Shown: positions 1 to 9,556 of the stretch, piece after piece
Numbering within the stretch: the stretch's first letter is position 1
How the letters are laid out: every line of letters starts with the position of its first letter
Position numbers and translations under genes: made by a program
Notes under the pieces: generated by a model
The model's input: only the letters and a program-made list of their open reading frames with translations
Database searches by the model: none
Told to the model about the DNA's origin: nothing
NCBI GenBank assembly: GCA_963779645.1
Contig: CAVZYX010000005.1
Span: forward strand, 1,736,001-1,800,000
Reading direction: 5' to 3'
From: CALMBW01 sp963779645
Lineage (GTDB): Bacteria; Actinomycetota; CADDZG01; WHSQ01
DNA length: 64,000 nucleotides

Positions 1-14
1 GGCCATCCTACTTT

Positions 15-3000
15 CTAGACCTCGTCGATACCTAGCCGGTGGGCCGCGGCAGCTGCCTCGCCACGCGTCTGCACGTCGAGCTTGCCGAGGATGTGACTCA
101 CGTGGACGCTGGCCGTCTTCCGGCTGATGAATAGCTCGTCTGCGATCTGCTGGTTCGAACGACCGGCTGCGACCAACCGTAGAACCTCGAGCTCTCGTGG
201 AGTCAAACCCGCGCCCATCGGGTCGGAGGATTCCGTCTGTCCGACATCGAGACGCCCCCGGCGCGCGAGGGCTTCGATCCGAGAACGAAGTGGCTCGGCC
301 CCCACACGCTTCGCAACGTCAATTGCCGCCCTGGCCGGCTCTTCGGCCTCCTCGCGCCGTCCCGTTGCGAGGAGTGCCTCGGCCAAACGCCACCGACAAC
401 GAGCTTCTTCGTACATGTATCCGTAAGAGAAGGCATCCGCCGCAGCGGCCCAAAGATCGGGGTCGGGTTCACCCTTCAGACGCGACCACTCGGCTTCGGA
501 CCGAGCCAGCCAGGCGCGGGCCTCGGGGCCGATCTGTCGTCCGATCTTGTGAGCAACCTCTTCTGCTTTCAGGCAGTGGTTCCGGAACTCTTCGCCTTCT
601 TTGATCGCTTCGGCTACTGCGCGGTCGTCTCCCGCGAGACGAGCGAGTTCGGCGCGTTCTGCTTCGGCGGCGATGCCGAGTGTCGCCGGCCAGATAGCGG
701 CAAGTTCCCACGCTTCTTCCGCGCCCGCCAAACCGCTCAACGACCTGCGCGCGCGAACGAGAGCTGTGTCGATATCCCCGTCCCACAACGCCAGGTCGGC
801 CCCGGATCCGCCGGCGAGGTAAGCCACCCAGTCGTTCTCATCCCACTGGATCTCGAGTTTGGCGAGACGATCGTGAGCGTTCGGATCTCCACGTCCGACT
901 TCGACGAACAGTGCAACTGACGAGATGCTTCCGACACCAGGCATGCTCTCGTCCAGTGCCGCCGCGAACCGCATGACCTCATCCCACTTACCCACGGCAT
1001 AGTGAGCGAAAGCGCGAAGCACGCGTGAGTTGATCCCGTACTGGCTCCACAGCAGTCCGTAACGTGCCGCGTGATCGATCGAGATCTGAAGTGCCTTGCA
1101 TGCTGCTTCGAGGTCACCCACGTCAAGCTCGAGCGACCCGACGCCGAACAGCGCTCGGAGCTCCTGGTTCCGTGCTCCAACCGCGCCGGCGCGAGCGCCC
1201 GCTTCCGCCAACAAGGATCGAGCCGATTCTGGATTGTCGGCTCTGAGTTCAAGGGTCGAGAGCGTGTTCAGAGCGTTGGTTTCGTCGTCGGGATCATCGA
1301 CCTTCCTGGCCACCTCAAGCGCCTCGTTAGCCCACTTCCGAGCCTCTTCGTAGTGGCGATATCCCGCTAGCGCCCGAGCCAATCCGGCCGTGACGCGGGC
1401 TCGCTCGGGGATCGGTGGATCCTCGGGCACGAGTTCGACGGCACGACGAAGGATCGAGAGCGCCTCTTGCTCGGAACCATCGGAGACATACACGTGTTCA
1501 CCGAGCCGCTCGTATGCGAGGCCAGCACTGATGGGGTCCTTCGTGGCATCGATCGCGTCTACGGCTTCCTGTGCGAGACCGACTGCCCGGCGGAACTCAC
1601 CCGAGTTACCGGCCGCGGTGGCGGCTTTGAGCAGTAAGGCAGGACGTTCGATGTTCGCGACCGTCGCCGCGTCCGGTACCTGATCCCACAGTTCGACCGC
1701 TTGGATCAGGTGACTGAAGGCCTCCGCCGGTGCCGAGACTTGCCCAGCCTCCGTTGCAGCTCGCATCAATGCCGCAAGAGCACCCGGTAGGTCGTGGCTG
1801 GCGAGGCAATGGTGCGCGAGTTCGGCCGCCGCACCCGAATCGGCCAGCAAACGCGCGTACGTGCTGTGGAGCCTGTTGCGCTCGCCGGGGAGCAGATCCG
1901 AGTAGACGGTCTCCTGAAGAAGCGCGTGCCGGAACCTGTAGGTCTCGGTAGAAGCGTCGGCCACCAACACCTGTCCGGTGACGGTTTCGCGCAGCAGAGG
2001 TTCGAGTTCCTCTTCTGGTTTCTCGGATGCAGCGAGAAGAAGCTGATGTGAGACGCGTCGTCCCGCGACCGCTGCCACTTTCAAGAGTTCCTGAGCCTGA
2101 TCGGAGAGCGCTTCGATCCGTGTCCGGAGAACGTCGGCGAGGCCACCGGGAAGGACGACATGGTCGGAGATCGCTCCAGCCGCGATCAGTTCTTCGCTGA
2201 AGAACGCGTTGCCATCCGAACGAGCCAGGATCTGATCGACGATAGCGCCATCAACCGCTTCGCCCAAGATCGCTTCCAGATGAGCTGCAAGGTCGGCTCG
2301 ATCGAACGGTTGCAGGTCTATCCGTTCGACCTCGGACATGCGGAATAGCTCCGTGAGGAAGGGACGCAACGGGTGACGCCGATGGAGTTCGTCGGAGCGG
2401 TAACTGGCAACGAGCGCGATCCGGCCGGAACGAAGCGTTCGGACCAGGAAGGCCAAGAGATCTCGGGTGGACCGGTCGGCCCAATGGAGATCTTCGATCA
2501 CGAGGAGAACGGGGGCCGATTCGGAGAGACGGATCAACAACGAGGCGATCCCCCCGAACAACTCGACCTGTTCGAATGCATCGCTCGGTGGCGAGACGTG
2601 CCCGCGTTCCTCGGTCCGACTGGGAAGAAGCCTGCCGAGGTTCGGTACGGCCGCCACCAGCTCTTGGATCAGATGTGCGTCCTCGGGACCTGTTCCGAGG
2701 ACGCTGAAGGCATCGACGAAGGGAACGTAGGGGAGTCCGAGATCGCCGGTCTCCATGCACCCACCGATAAGCACCCGGGCACCTTGTTCTGCCGCTCGAT
2801 CTGCAACTACCCCGAGGAGCCGGGTCTTCCCTACTCCGGCCTCTCCACCGATGACCGCGACCGCCCGACGGCCCTGTTCCGCTCGTTCGAGCACCTCTGC
2901 CAATCGGGCGAGCTCCTCGGCCCGACCGATGAACTGTGGGCTCGTCGCGACTGACATGTCCGAAAGCATCGCATCCCCATGCGCGAAAGAGAGCGGGTCC

Positions 3001-3044
3001 CGGGGGAGAGACCCGCTCTCTTGGCCAAGCTCGGTTGCAGTCAA
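15..3044 (-). CDS. LuxR-family regulator with AAA/TPR (MalT/LAL-like)
   Basis: This is a very large transcription regulator of the LAL/MalT type. An N-terminal STAND-like ATPase carries a P-loop (GEAGVGKT, residues about 67-74) and a Walker B-like LLVIEDLHWAD. A long TPR-like helical middle follows, then a C-terminal LuxR helix-turn-helix beginning LTPRELEVL. About 1009 residues is normal for the family. Such proteins sense a ligand or partner, oligomerise with ATP and activate transcription. The start shown is TTG, whose first bases overlap the stop of the small upstream gene (TTGA), suggesting coupling. In-frame ATGs about 25-30 codons downstream, just before the conserved ATPase domain, are alternatives. 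The ligand and targets cannot be read from the sequence. Confidence 0.9.
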   Translation of the reverse strand: MTATELGQESGSLPRDPLSFAHGDAMLSDMSVATSPQFIGRAEELARLAEVLERAEQGRRAVAVIGGEAGVGKTRLLGVVADRAAEQGARVLIGGCMETGDLGLPYVPFVDAFSVLGTGPEDAHLIQELVAAVPNLGRLLPSRTEERGHVSPPSDAFEQVELFGGIASLLIRLSESAPVLLVIEDLHWADRSTRDLLAFLVRTLRSGRIALVASYRSDELHRRHPLRPFLTELFRMSEVERIDLQPFDRADLAAHLEAILGEAVDGAIVDQILARSDGNAFFSEELIAAGAISDHVVLPGGLADVLRTRIEALSDQAQELLKVAAVAGRRVSHQLLLAASEKPEEELEPLLRETVTGQVLVADASTETYRFRHALLQETVYSDLLPGERNRLHSTYARLLADSGAAAELAHHCLASHDLPGALAALMRAATEAGQVSAPAEAFSHLIQAVELWDQVPDAATVANIERPALLLKAATAAGNSGEFRRAVGLAQEAVDAIDATKDPISAGLAYERLGEHVYVSDGSEQEALSILRRAVELVPEDPPIPERARVTAGLARALAGYRHYEEARKWANEALEVARKVDDPDDETNALNTLSTLELRADNPESARSLLAEAGARAGAVGARNQELRALFGVGSLELDVGDLEAACKALQISIDHAARYGLLWSQYGINSRVLRAFAHYAVGKWDEVMRFAAALDESMPGVGSISSVALFVEVGRGDPNAHDRLAKLEIQWDENDWVAYLAGGSGADLALWDGDIDTALVRARRSLSGLAGAEEAWELAAIWPATLGIAAEAERAELARLAGDDRAVAEAIKEGEEFRNHCLKAEEVAHKIGRQIGPEARAWLARSEAEWSRLKGEPDPDLWAAAADAFSYGYMYEEARCRWRLAEALLATGRREEAEEPARAAIDVAKRVGAEPLRSRIEALARRGRLDVGQTESSDPMGAGLTPRELEVLRLVAAGRSNQQIADELFISRKTASVHVSHILGKLDVQTRGEAAAAAHRLGIDEV

Positions 3045-3205
3045 CTAACGAGGGACGGGCGGTGGAGTTGCCTGACCAATGGGGTCCGAGGCTCGTCCGT
3101 GGTCTCGTGCTTCTTGACGCTCCGGGCGAGGCGCCAAACCGATGCTTCCCGGTGCAGTTCCTGGATCCGCTGCTTCATGTATCCCTCCAGCATCAATGCG
3201 TGCAT
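3041..3205 (-). CDS. small basic hypothetical protein upstream of the LuxR regulator
   Basis: A 54-residue protein with no family I can name. I chose the ATG at 3205 because a strong Shine-Dalgarno (AAGGAGG) lies about 7 bases upstream. The longer frame from 3274 lacks such a site. The N-terminal half is a charged amphipathic helix (MLEGYMKQRIQELHREA), a pattern seen in short actinobacterial proteins of unknown role. Its stop overlaps the TTG start of the LuxR regulator, so the two are probably cotranscribed. It lies directly under a GC-rich leader containing a palindrome at 3308. Confidence 0.6.
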   Translation of the reverse strand: MHALMLEGYMKQRIQELHREASVWRLARSVKKHETTDEPRTPLVRQLHRPSLVS

Positions 3206-3307
3206 CTCTTTCCTCCTTGTCGGTGGTTCCTTTTCCTTATGACCAAGGTAGGGATAAGGCGGGTAGGCCCACATCGGGCAGGCTCCCTATTTCGAGCCGT
3301 GGGGGGT

Positions 3308-3323
3308 CTTACGCACGCGTAAG
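3308..3323. promoter_or_regulatory. operator-like palindrome CTTACGC-AC-GCGTAAG
   Basis: A perfect 7-bp inverted repeat with a 2-base centre lies in the 235-bp gap between the divergent small-gene/luxR operon (start 3205) and the secreted amidohydrolase (start 3441). Its symmetry and position suggest a binding site for a dimeric regulator serving one or both directions. No promoter hexamers are assigned with confidence. The rest of the gap is GC-rich with no other clear element. Confidence 0.4.
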
Positions 3324-3440
3324 CCGCGGCCCGGGCCTAAGGCGGCTAGGGGGCCCAGGGAGGACTTCACCCCGACCCGGCGAAACGACTCAAGCAGGTC
3401 CGTTTTGCCCTGAATCCAACTACTCGGGAGAGTGCTCGTT

Positions 3441-5903
3441 ATGCGCCGTCGTCCCCCCGCCCGGTGCCTGGTCGCCGTTGGGATCGTCCTTGCCCTGGTT
3501 GTCCCCATGGGGACCGCCCTCGCCTCGACCCCTGAGGATGGAGTCGTAACTCCTCCAGGTTGGACTGGCGCCCGCTACGACTTCTCGGCCCCCGAACCTG
3601 CGGAGATCCCCGAGGACCGCTACGCCATGGCCGGCAACTGCTACGCGATCTCTTCGTCGGATGGACCCATCACGCGCACGGCCGACGGTTTCGGCGTAGG
3701 CGGAGGCGAGGCCGAGCCGTTCTTCTTCCAGGCGACTGCACTCGGCAAGTACTTGCTCTACGGCACGGTGGCAGATTTCCTCTCCGCGAGCGAGGGCGCC
3801 GTTGGCCAGGCAGTCTTCGATGTGACGCGCTCCCAACCCGGTGGCGTGGTCGGAGGTCTTACGACCGAGCAGAGCGATGCGGTGGCCGAAGAGATCGCCG
3901 ACAGCGAGGCCAACACCGCGAGCGGTCGCGGTGGGTCGGTGGTTGCGGCCGCCGAGCCCAGTGATCTCGCCGATTGGACCGTCGATCAGACCGGCCCCGG
4001 TTCCTTTACCTTCGTGCTCGAAGAGACCGGTCAAGCTCTAACGGTTTCGGGGGGTGGGCTTGTGCTCGTACCCGCCGCAGAAGCCACTCCCTTCGCTCTA
4101 GCGCTGGCCGATGATTGCCTCGCCTATCCCGAGATCGAAGTCAACGTCAACGGTCCGCTCCTCGGCGGTGAGACTTCGCACCAAGAGGTGCGTGGGTACA
4201 TCGACGCACACCTGCACATGATGGCTTTTGAGTTCCTTGGGGGCCGCGCTCGCTGTGGACGTCCGTGGCATCGCTTCGGCGCTCCTTACGCGTTGGTTGA
4301 CTGCCCCGATCACGAGCCGGGTGGGTTCGGCGCCGTCCTTGAGGACGTGGTGAGCAACAACATCCCTCCCGGTCGCGGTCATAACACCGACGGGTGGCCG
4401 ACCTTCGAAGGATGGCCACGGCACGACTCGCTCACTCACGAACAGGTCTATTACAAGTGGTTGGAGCGCGCGTGGCGCAGCGGGCTGCGGATGTTCACCA
4501 ACCTGCTGGTTGACAACAACCAGCTCTGCAAGATCTATCCGTACCACCGCAATCCGTGCAACGAGATGGAAGGCGTGCGGATCCAGGAGAAGCGCATCCG
4601 TGAGCTCGAGGGTTACATCGACGCCCAGAGCGGCGGCCCCGGTGAGGGCTGGTTCCGCATCGTTGAGGATCCCTTCGAAGCTCGAGAGGTGATCAACTCC
4701 GGCAAGCTCGCTGTGATCCTCGGCATCGAGGTGTCAGTGCCGCTCGATTGCGGCATCACGAACGGCCAGTCGCGCTGTGAGGATTCAGACATCGAGACCG
4801 GCCTCGATGAAGTATGGGATCTCGGCGTTCGTCAGATGGAGATCACGAACAAGTTCGACAATGCTTTCACGGGTGTCACCGGCGATGGTGGGACGACGGG
4901 CTATGTCGTCAACGTCGGTAACTTCGGCGAGACGAACCAGTGGTGGCAGTTCGAAACGTGCAATGAGTCCGATGGGCACGCCCACGACAAACGACAGATG
5001 AACTTCCACGACGACGCAGGAGTTCCCTTCACGGAACGCGACGGGCTCGTGGGTGCGATCCTGCAGGCAACCGGAACCTCTGGAGTGGTTCCGGTGTACC
5101 CCGCCGGGCCGCACTGCAACGTCCAGGATCTCTCCGATCAGGGAGAGAAGATGATCCGAGGGATGATCGACCGCAAGATCATCTTCGACCCCGATCACAT
5201 GAGCGCCCGTGCGCGCACCCAGGCACTGGATCTGATGACGGAGGTGGGGTATTCAGGCATCGTGTCCAGCCACGGCTGGGCCGACGACACGATCTACCCA
5301 CGCGTTCTGGAGCTCGGCGGGGTCGTCACTCCGCACGCGGGAAGCTCGGCGGGTTGGCTCGGAAAGTACGCTAAGCACCAGCCCTGGATCGACTCGGACT
5401 ACTACTTCGGCCTTGGATTTGGCTCTGACATGAACGGGTTCTCGGGCCAAGGAGGGCCGCCCGCTGACGATGATCCAGCCCAGGTCATCTATCCGTTCGA
5501 GGGGCTGGGCGGAGTCACGATCCACCAGCAGGTGAGCGGGGAAAAGACGTACGACTACGGAGTTGATGGGGTTGCTCACTACGGGATGTACGCCGACTAC
5601 GTCGAGCACGTCCGTAAGCGGGGCGGGGAAGCGATGGTCGATGCGATGTACCGTTCGGCCGAGCAGTACCTCCAGATGTGGGAGCGTGCTTGGGGCATCG
5701 CCCCGGATGCCTGTCATAGCGGCGGTGTCTCTGACGGCGACCTAGCAGCACTCAGCGTCGGGATGGAACCGAAAGGCGTCCTGACTGAATTGGGTCAGCC
5801 CTCACTCCGTTCGGGCGCCACCTTCACCTACTGCGTCGATGGGGCTCGAACCGCAACCCTGACGTTCGCGGACGGAACCCTGGCGAGCTGGGAGATCAGC
5901 TAG
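3441..5903 (+). CDS. secreted metal-dependent amidohydrolase / M19-like dipeptidase
   Basis: About 820 residues. The ATG at 3441 is preferred over GTG at 3432 because GGGAGAG lies upstream. The N-terminus is a signal peptide: Arg-rich start, hydrophobic core, ALAS cleavage region. A metal-site signature IDAHLHM is near residue 254. Later segments FDPDHMSARA and SSHGWADD, and a GFGSDMNGF motif, match the layout of membrane-dipeptidase or amidohydrolase barrels, where His and Asp bind zinc. The roughly 250 residues before the barrel are family-specific. It probably cleaves a small peptide or amide outside the membrane. Substrate is unknown. It converges on, and overlaps by 4 bases, the next gene. 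Confidence 0.7.
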   Translation: MRRRPPARCLVAVGIVLALVVPMGTALASTPEDGVVTPPGWTGARYDFSAPEPAEIPEDRYAMAGNCYAISSSDGPITRTADGFGVGGGEAEPFFFQATALGKYLLYGTVADFLSASEGAVGQAVFDVTRSQPGGVVGGLTTEQSDAVAEEIADSEANTASGRGGSVVAAAEPSDLADWTVDQTGPGSFTFVLEETGQALTVSGGGLVLVPAAEATPFALALADDCLAYPEIEVNVNGPLLGGETSHQEVRGYIDAHLHMMAFEFLGGRARCGRPWHRFGAPYALVDCPDHEPGGFGAVLEDVVSNNIPPGRGHNTDGWPTFEGWPRHDSLTHEQVYYKWLERAWRSGLRMFTNLLVDNNQLCKIYPYHRNPCNEMEGVRIQEKRIRELEGYIDAQSGGPGEGWFRIVEDPFEAREVINSGKLAVILGIEVSVPLDCGITNGQSRCEDSDIETGLDEVWDLGVRQMEITNKFDNAFTGVTGDGGTTGYVVNVGNFGETNQWWQFETCNESDGHAHDKRQMNFHDDAGVPFTERDGLVGAILQATGTSGVVPVYPAGPHCNVQDLSDQGEKMIRGMIDRKIIFDPDHMSARARTQALDLMTEVGYSGIVSSHGWADDTIYPRVLELGGVVTPHAGSSAGWLGKYAKHQPWIDSDYYFGLGFGSDMNGFSGQGGPPADDDPAQVIYPFEGLGGVTIHQQVSGEKTYDYGVDGVAHYGMYADYVEHVRKRGGEAMVDAMYRSAEQYLQMWERAWGIAPDACHSGGVSDGDLAALSVGMEPKGVLTELGQPSLRSGATFTYCVDGARTATLTFADGTLASWEIS

Positions 5904-7390
5904 CTGGTCTTGGTCACGCCCAGTAGTACAGCGAGGGGAAGGATCGACCGTGGCTCGTGACCCATCCGCAGCAGTCCGCCATGTGCTGCTCCGTCGACGA
6001 GCAACTCGTAGGGATGGTCGATCGGCATCGATGGGTTGGCGAGAGCCTTCGGGTTGCGCAGGTCGTGCACTAAGAGTGCGGCCATCAGGACCGAGCTGGT
6101 GCTCGAAGCGAACACCTCGACACCGAATCGAGGTGCCCCGGCGTAAGCAGCTGCTAGAACTCGATTCTTAACGACGGACTTGGTTCTGGTTGCGGGGGCT
6201 AGGTTCGCCGACGTGATCGCACCGTCGGCACGCGAGACGATCGCACGCCAGCGTTGGATGTTCTTCGCCAGCGCGTAATTGGCCCCTTGTTGAGGCACAA
6301 GGCAATCGGAGATACCCCACTGTCGCCCGTGGTCATCTTCGTAACTCTTGCCGTAGTTGGGCGTGAATAGCTTCCCCGCGGTGACGGTGCGAGTAGCAGT
6401 ACCCAAGCCTCCGATCGGGCCGCCCCGACGACGGGTTCGGGCGGCCGACATCACGTCGGATGGCACCGCGTACACGTCGGTCGGCGTCGCTAGATAGGAA
6501 ACGGGAACCGGACCCCTCTGCTCGGTGAGATCTTCGAGCAGGGCATCGACCGCCGTCGCAACGCGCACGAAGTTCGCTCCATCGGCGTAGACATAGTTCC
6601 CGACGACCAGATCTTCATCGAACGAGGCCAGCCAGTTCCTTATGCGCGGGGTCTCGGTGAGTAGATCCATCCCCGCTCGCTCGGTTATGTCGTCTGCGCT
6701 TCCAGTTGTCCTAACCGGCACGCTGAGTTTCCCGCGGCCCACTTTGGCCGTTGCGATGATCTGCTCCCACAACCCAGGACGAGGCAGATCCACCGCGATG
6801 ACGTGAGCTCCCCATTCCATAAGGCTTTGTAGAGGACCCATCTCCGAGGCCGCACCCAATTGCACGACGGTGACATCGGAGAGATCGAACCACTCGGGGT
6901 TGGCGACGGCTCTCCGGATCGCTTCGGTGCACGAAGGCTCTACGTAGTTGCCCTTCTCCCAAGCTTCAACACGATCGACCAGATCGCTGCCTCCAAGGCG
7001 ATCGCCGCGGAAGGGGAGTCGCAGGGTGGGGACCGCATCGCTCTCGCCGACCACGGTTTCCGTTTGGAAAGTCTCGTCGCTCGACATCAGAGCTTCACGG
7101 ATGGTGGACTCGTCACCGTTTCTGACGAAGACGACCTCTTCATGTGCGGAGGCGATACCGGCTCGGGCGATGCGAGTTGCGGCGTCGGAGGAGGCAACCC
7201 CTGCTTCGATCAGATCTCGAACGTGGTCGATGTACGCCTTTCGCCATTTCTGCTCACCGAGGATCGCCGCAGAGAGGTGGGGCGCCACGGGGGCCGCGGC
7301 CCCGGCGAGGATGTTCTTCGCCGCCGCGGTTGAGCTCCTCTTGCCCTCAACCTCGCGGAACTGAACGCCGTTATCTGAGCCCGTGCTCAC
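5900..7390 (-). CDS. unrecognised conserved-looking protein, Rossmann-like segment
   Basis: I do not recognise this protein. The frame runs to 7495, but GTG at 7390 is preceded by AAAGGGG at good spacing and leaves room for a promoter facing the divergent transporter gene. This gives 496 residues. There is no signal peptide or clear membrane segment. A stretch VVQLGAASEMGP followed by LMEWGAHVIAVDLPRPG looks like the first strand-turn-helix and second strand of a Rossmann fold, so nucleotide or SAM binding is possible. The C-terminal half is rich in small residues and contains PQQGANYALAKN. The codon pattern is that of a real gene. Function unknown. Confidence 0.75.
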   Translation of the reverse strand: MSTGSDNGVQFREVEGKRSSTAAAKNILAGAAAPVAPHLSAAILGEQKWRKAYIDHVRDLIEAGVASSDAATRIARAGIASAHEEVVFVRNGDESTIREALMSSDETFQTETVVGESDAVPTLRLPFRGDRLGGSDLVDRVEAWEKGNYVEPSCTEAIRRAVANPEWFDLSDVTVVQLGAASEMGPLQSLMEWGAHVIAVDLPRPGLWEQIIATAKVGRGKLSVPVRTTGSADDITERAGMDLLTETPRIRNWLASFDEDLVVGNYVYADGANFVRVATAVDALLEDLTEQRGPVPVSYLATPTDVYAVPSDVMSAARTRRRGGPIGGLGTATRTVTAGKLFTPNYGKSYEDDHGRQWGISDCLVPQQGANYALAKNIQRWRAIVSRADGAITSANLAPATRTKSVVKNRVLAAAYAGAPRFGVEVFASSTSSVLMAALLVHDLRNPKALANPSMPIDHPYELLVDGAAHGGLLRMGHEPRSILPLAVLLGVTKTS

Positions 7391-7518
7391 GGGGAACCCC
7401 TTTCGCCAGCGCGCCGGCGTCGAAAGAACATCTGAGGCACGCAGTATCGCGTTCGACCAATAGACCGTCCGGTCAAGCACTGGCGCGAGGCCCAACCAGG
7501 CACATCTAGTCTGCTCGG

Positions 7519-8478
7519 ATGTCTCACGACCCTCGAACCGGAGCCACCTCGACGAGTTTCATGGACCGATCGAAGCTGGGCGAGCACCCCCTGGCCACCG
7601 CTGCTCTCGGCGCGCTCTGTATCGCATCTTCAGGAGTTCTCGTCCGGCTCGCGGAGACGACGCCGGTTACCGTAGCTTTCTACCGGTGTCTTTACGCACT
7701 CCCATTCCTAGGGGCGATCACGTACTTCGAATCGCGCCGCCTTGGGGAGTTGCCATCGCGTTCTCGGAATCTCGCATGGCTCGCCGGACTCTTCTTCACT
7801 CTCGATCTGATCGTGTGGCATCACGCGATCGACGCAGTGGGGGCTGGCCTGGCAACGGTTCTTGGGAACCTTCAGGTCCTCGTGGTTGGTTTCGCGGCGT
7901 GGGCTCTCTTTCGTGAACGACTCGATCGAACGCTTTTCTGGGCGATCCCCATCGTTCTGGTGGGTGTGGTCCTCGTATCTGGAGTCGTTGGGGAGGATGC
8001 TTACGGTCGCGATCCGGCACTTGGCGTGGTTTACGGGGTTGGTACCTCTCTGGCGTACGCAGCCTTCATCCTGATCCTCAGGGAAGGGGCTCGCGACCTG
8101 CGCCGAGTTGCGGCCCCTTTGTTCCATGCGACCCTCGCGTCGACTCTCGCAACGGGGGTCTACGGACTCGCCTTTGGGAACACCGAATGGAACCCGAGTG
8201 CAGCAGGACACGGTTGGTTGCTGACCCTCGCCCTGACCTCTCAGGTTGTCGGGTGGCTACTGATCTCCCGCTCGCTTCCGCGATTGCCGGCCGCCGTCAC
8301 GTCCGTTGTTCTTCTGCTTCAGCCGGTGGGAGCGATGGCCCTGGCGGCCGTTGCGCTCGGAGAAGACCCCGCGCCGATCCAGCTGCTCGGAGCGGCCGCC
8401 ATCCTCGCCGGTGTCATCGTGGCAACTTCCGGGCACCGTCGATCCACAGCGGCGCCCGAGGGAGATCTGCGTACCTGA
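7519..8478 (+). CDS. EamA/DMT-family transporter
   Basis: A 319-residue integral membrane protein with about ten hydrophobic segments in two repeated EamA halves. The first half begins near residue 28 (ATAALGALCIASSGVLVRLAE in outline). The second begins near residue 165 after a short charged linker. The family exports or imports small metabolites such as amino acids or nucleosides across the cytoplasmic membrane. Specificity cannot be read. It ends one base before the convergent racemase-family gene. A second in-frame ATG 15 codons in is an alternative start. Confidence 0.85.
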   Translation: MSHDPRTGATSTSFMDRSKLGEHPLATAALGALCIASSGVLVRLAETTPVTVAFYRCLYALPFLGAITYFESRRLGELPSRSRNLAWLAGLFFTLDLIVWHHAIDAVGAGLATVLGNLQVLVVGFAAWALFRERLDRTLFWAIPIVLVGVVLVSGVVGEDAYGRDPALGVVYGVGTSLAYAAFILILREGARDLRRVAAPLFHATLASTLATGVYGLAFGNTEWNPSAAGHGWLLTLALTSQVVGWLLISRSLPRLPAAVTSVVLLLQPVGAMALAAVALGEDPAPIQLLGAAAILAGVIVATSGHRRSTAAPEGDLRT

Positions 8479-8479
8479 G

Positions 8480-9556
8480 CTAGGCCGGCCAGATATCGCC
8501 CACCGTGAAACCGGTGGGGAATGGATCTGTCGGATCCACGACGTATTCAGCGAATCCCGTTATCCATGCTTGTCCCGTGATGGTGGGAACAACAGCCGGA
8601 TACGGACCTACCTGCGCGGCCTCGATCAAACGACCGGTGAAGAGCGATCCGATGATGCTCTCGTGCACGAAGTCCTCGTTCAGACCAACGAGACCTCTGG
8701 CGTGTAGCGTCGCCATCTTTGCGCACGTGCCGGTTCCGCATGGCGAACGATCGATGATGCCCGTGAATGAGCTCGGTCGGTCCCAGGAAGGATCTCCGGT
8801 CGCCATCGTGACGGCGTTCCTTCGATGGGCCTTTGGGTTATGCGGTGGTCCGGACAGCTGCGAGATCGTGATGCCGTCTACTTCCGGATTCTCCGGATGC
8901 ACCGTCGGGTACTGCTCGCGACTGGCAACCCTGATCATCTCGCTGATGCGAGTGATGTCCTTGCCTTCGTCGGGAGTGAGGCGAAGACCGAATCGCGCGG
9001 CCTCCGCTATCACGTAGAACATCCCACCCCACGCGATGTCCACCAACACGGTGCCGAGGCCGGGAACCTCTACGGGCGCATCCAGGTGAACCGCGTACGC
9101 AGGAACGTTTCGGAAGGTTATGGATTTCGCCTTGCCGCCCTCGACCTCTGCCGTTATCTCGATCAGTCCTGCAGGGCTCTCCAATGTGAATCTGCAGGTC
9201 GGCTCGGTTACCTCGATCATCTCGGTCTCGATCAGCACCGTCGCCGTACAGATCGTGTTCGTCCCGGACATGGACGGGTACTCGATGTGCTCCATGATCA
9301 CGTAGCCGGCGACAGCATCTGGATGCCCTGAGGGGACCACCACGTTGCAACACATCGTGGGGTTCCCGCGAGGTTCGTTGAGCATCAACTTGCGGATGTC
9401 GTCGCGGTGATCCCGCAGATAGACCATCTTGTCGCGGGCCGTGTCCCCGGGGATCTCGCCGAAGCCTCCGACGATCACCCTTCCCGGCAGCCCGGCAGCG
9501 TGAACGTCCACTGCGGTCAACGAAGCATCGAACTTCAAACTGTCTCCTTGACTCAT
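8480..9556 (-). CDS. proline racemase / hydroxyproline epimerase-dehydratase family enzyme
   Basis: 358 residues, typical of the proline racemase superfamily. The family uses two opposed acid/base residues to move the alpha proton of proline or hydroxyproline. The second site is the classic DRSPCGTGTCA with Cys. The first, normally Cys in MCGHxT, reads MSGTNTIC, so the first catalytic position is Ser. Ser/Cys members are known for hydroxyproline epimerase or 3-hydroxyproline dehydratase chemistry rather than simple proline racemisation. I therefore do not assign a substrate. The start overlaps the end of the acyl-CoA synthetase gene by 4 bases (ATGA), so the two form an operon. Confidence 0.85.
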   Translation of the reverse strand: MSQGDSLKFDASLTAVDVHAAGLPGRVIVGGFGEIPGDTARDKMVYLRDHRDDIRKLMLNEPRGNPTMCCNVVVPSGHPDAVAGYVIMEHIEYPSMSGTNTICTATVLIETEMIEVTEPTCRFTLESPAGLIEITAEVEGGKAKSITFRNVPAYAVHLDAPVEVPGLGTVLVDIAWGGMFYVIAEAARFGLRLTPDEGKDITRISEMIRVASREQYPTVHPENPEVDGITISQLSGPPHNPKAHRRNAVTMATGDPSWDRPSSFTGIIDRSPCGTGTCAKMATLHARGLVGLNEDFVHESIIGSLFTGRLIEAAQVGPYPAVVPTITGQAWITGFAEYVVDPTDPFPTGFTVGDIWPA

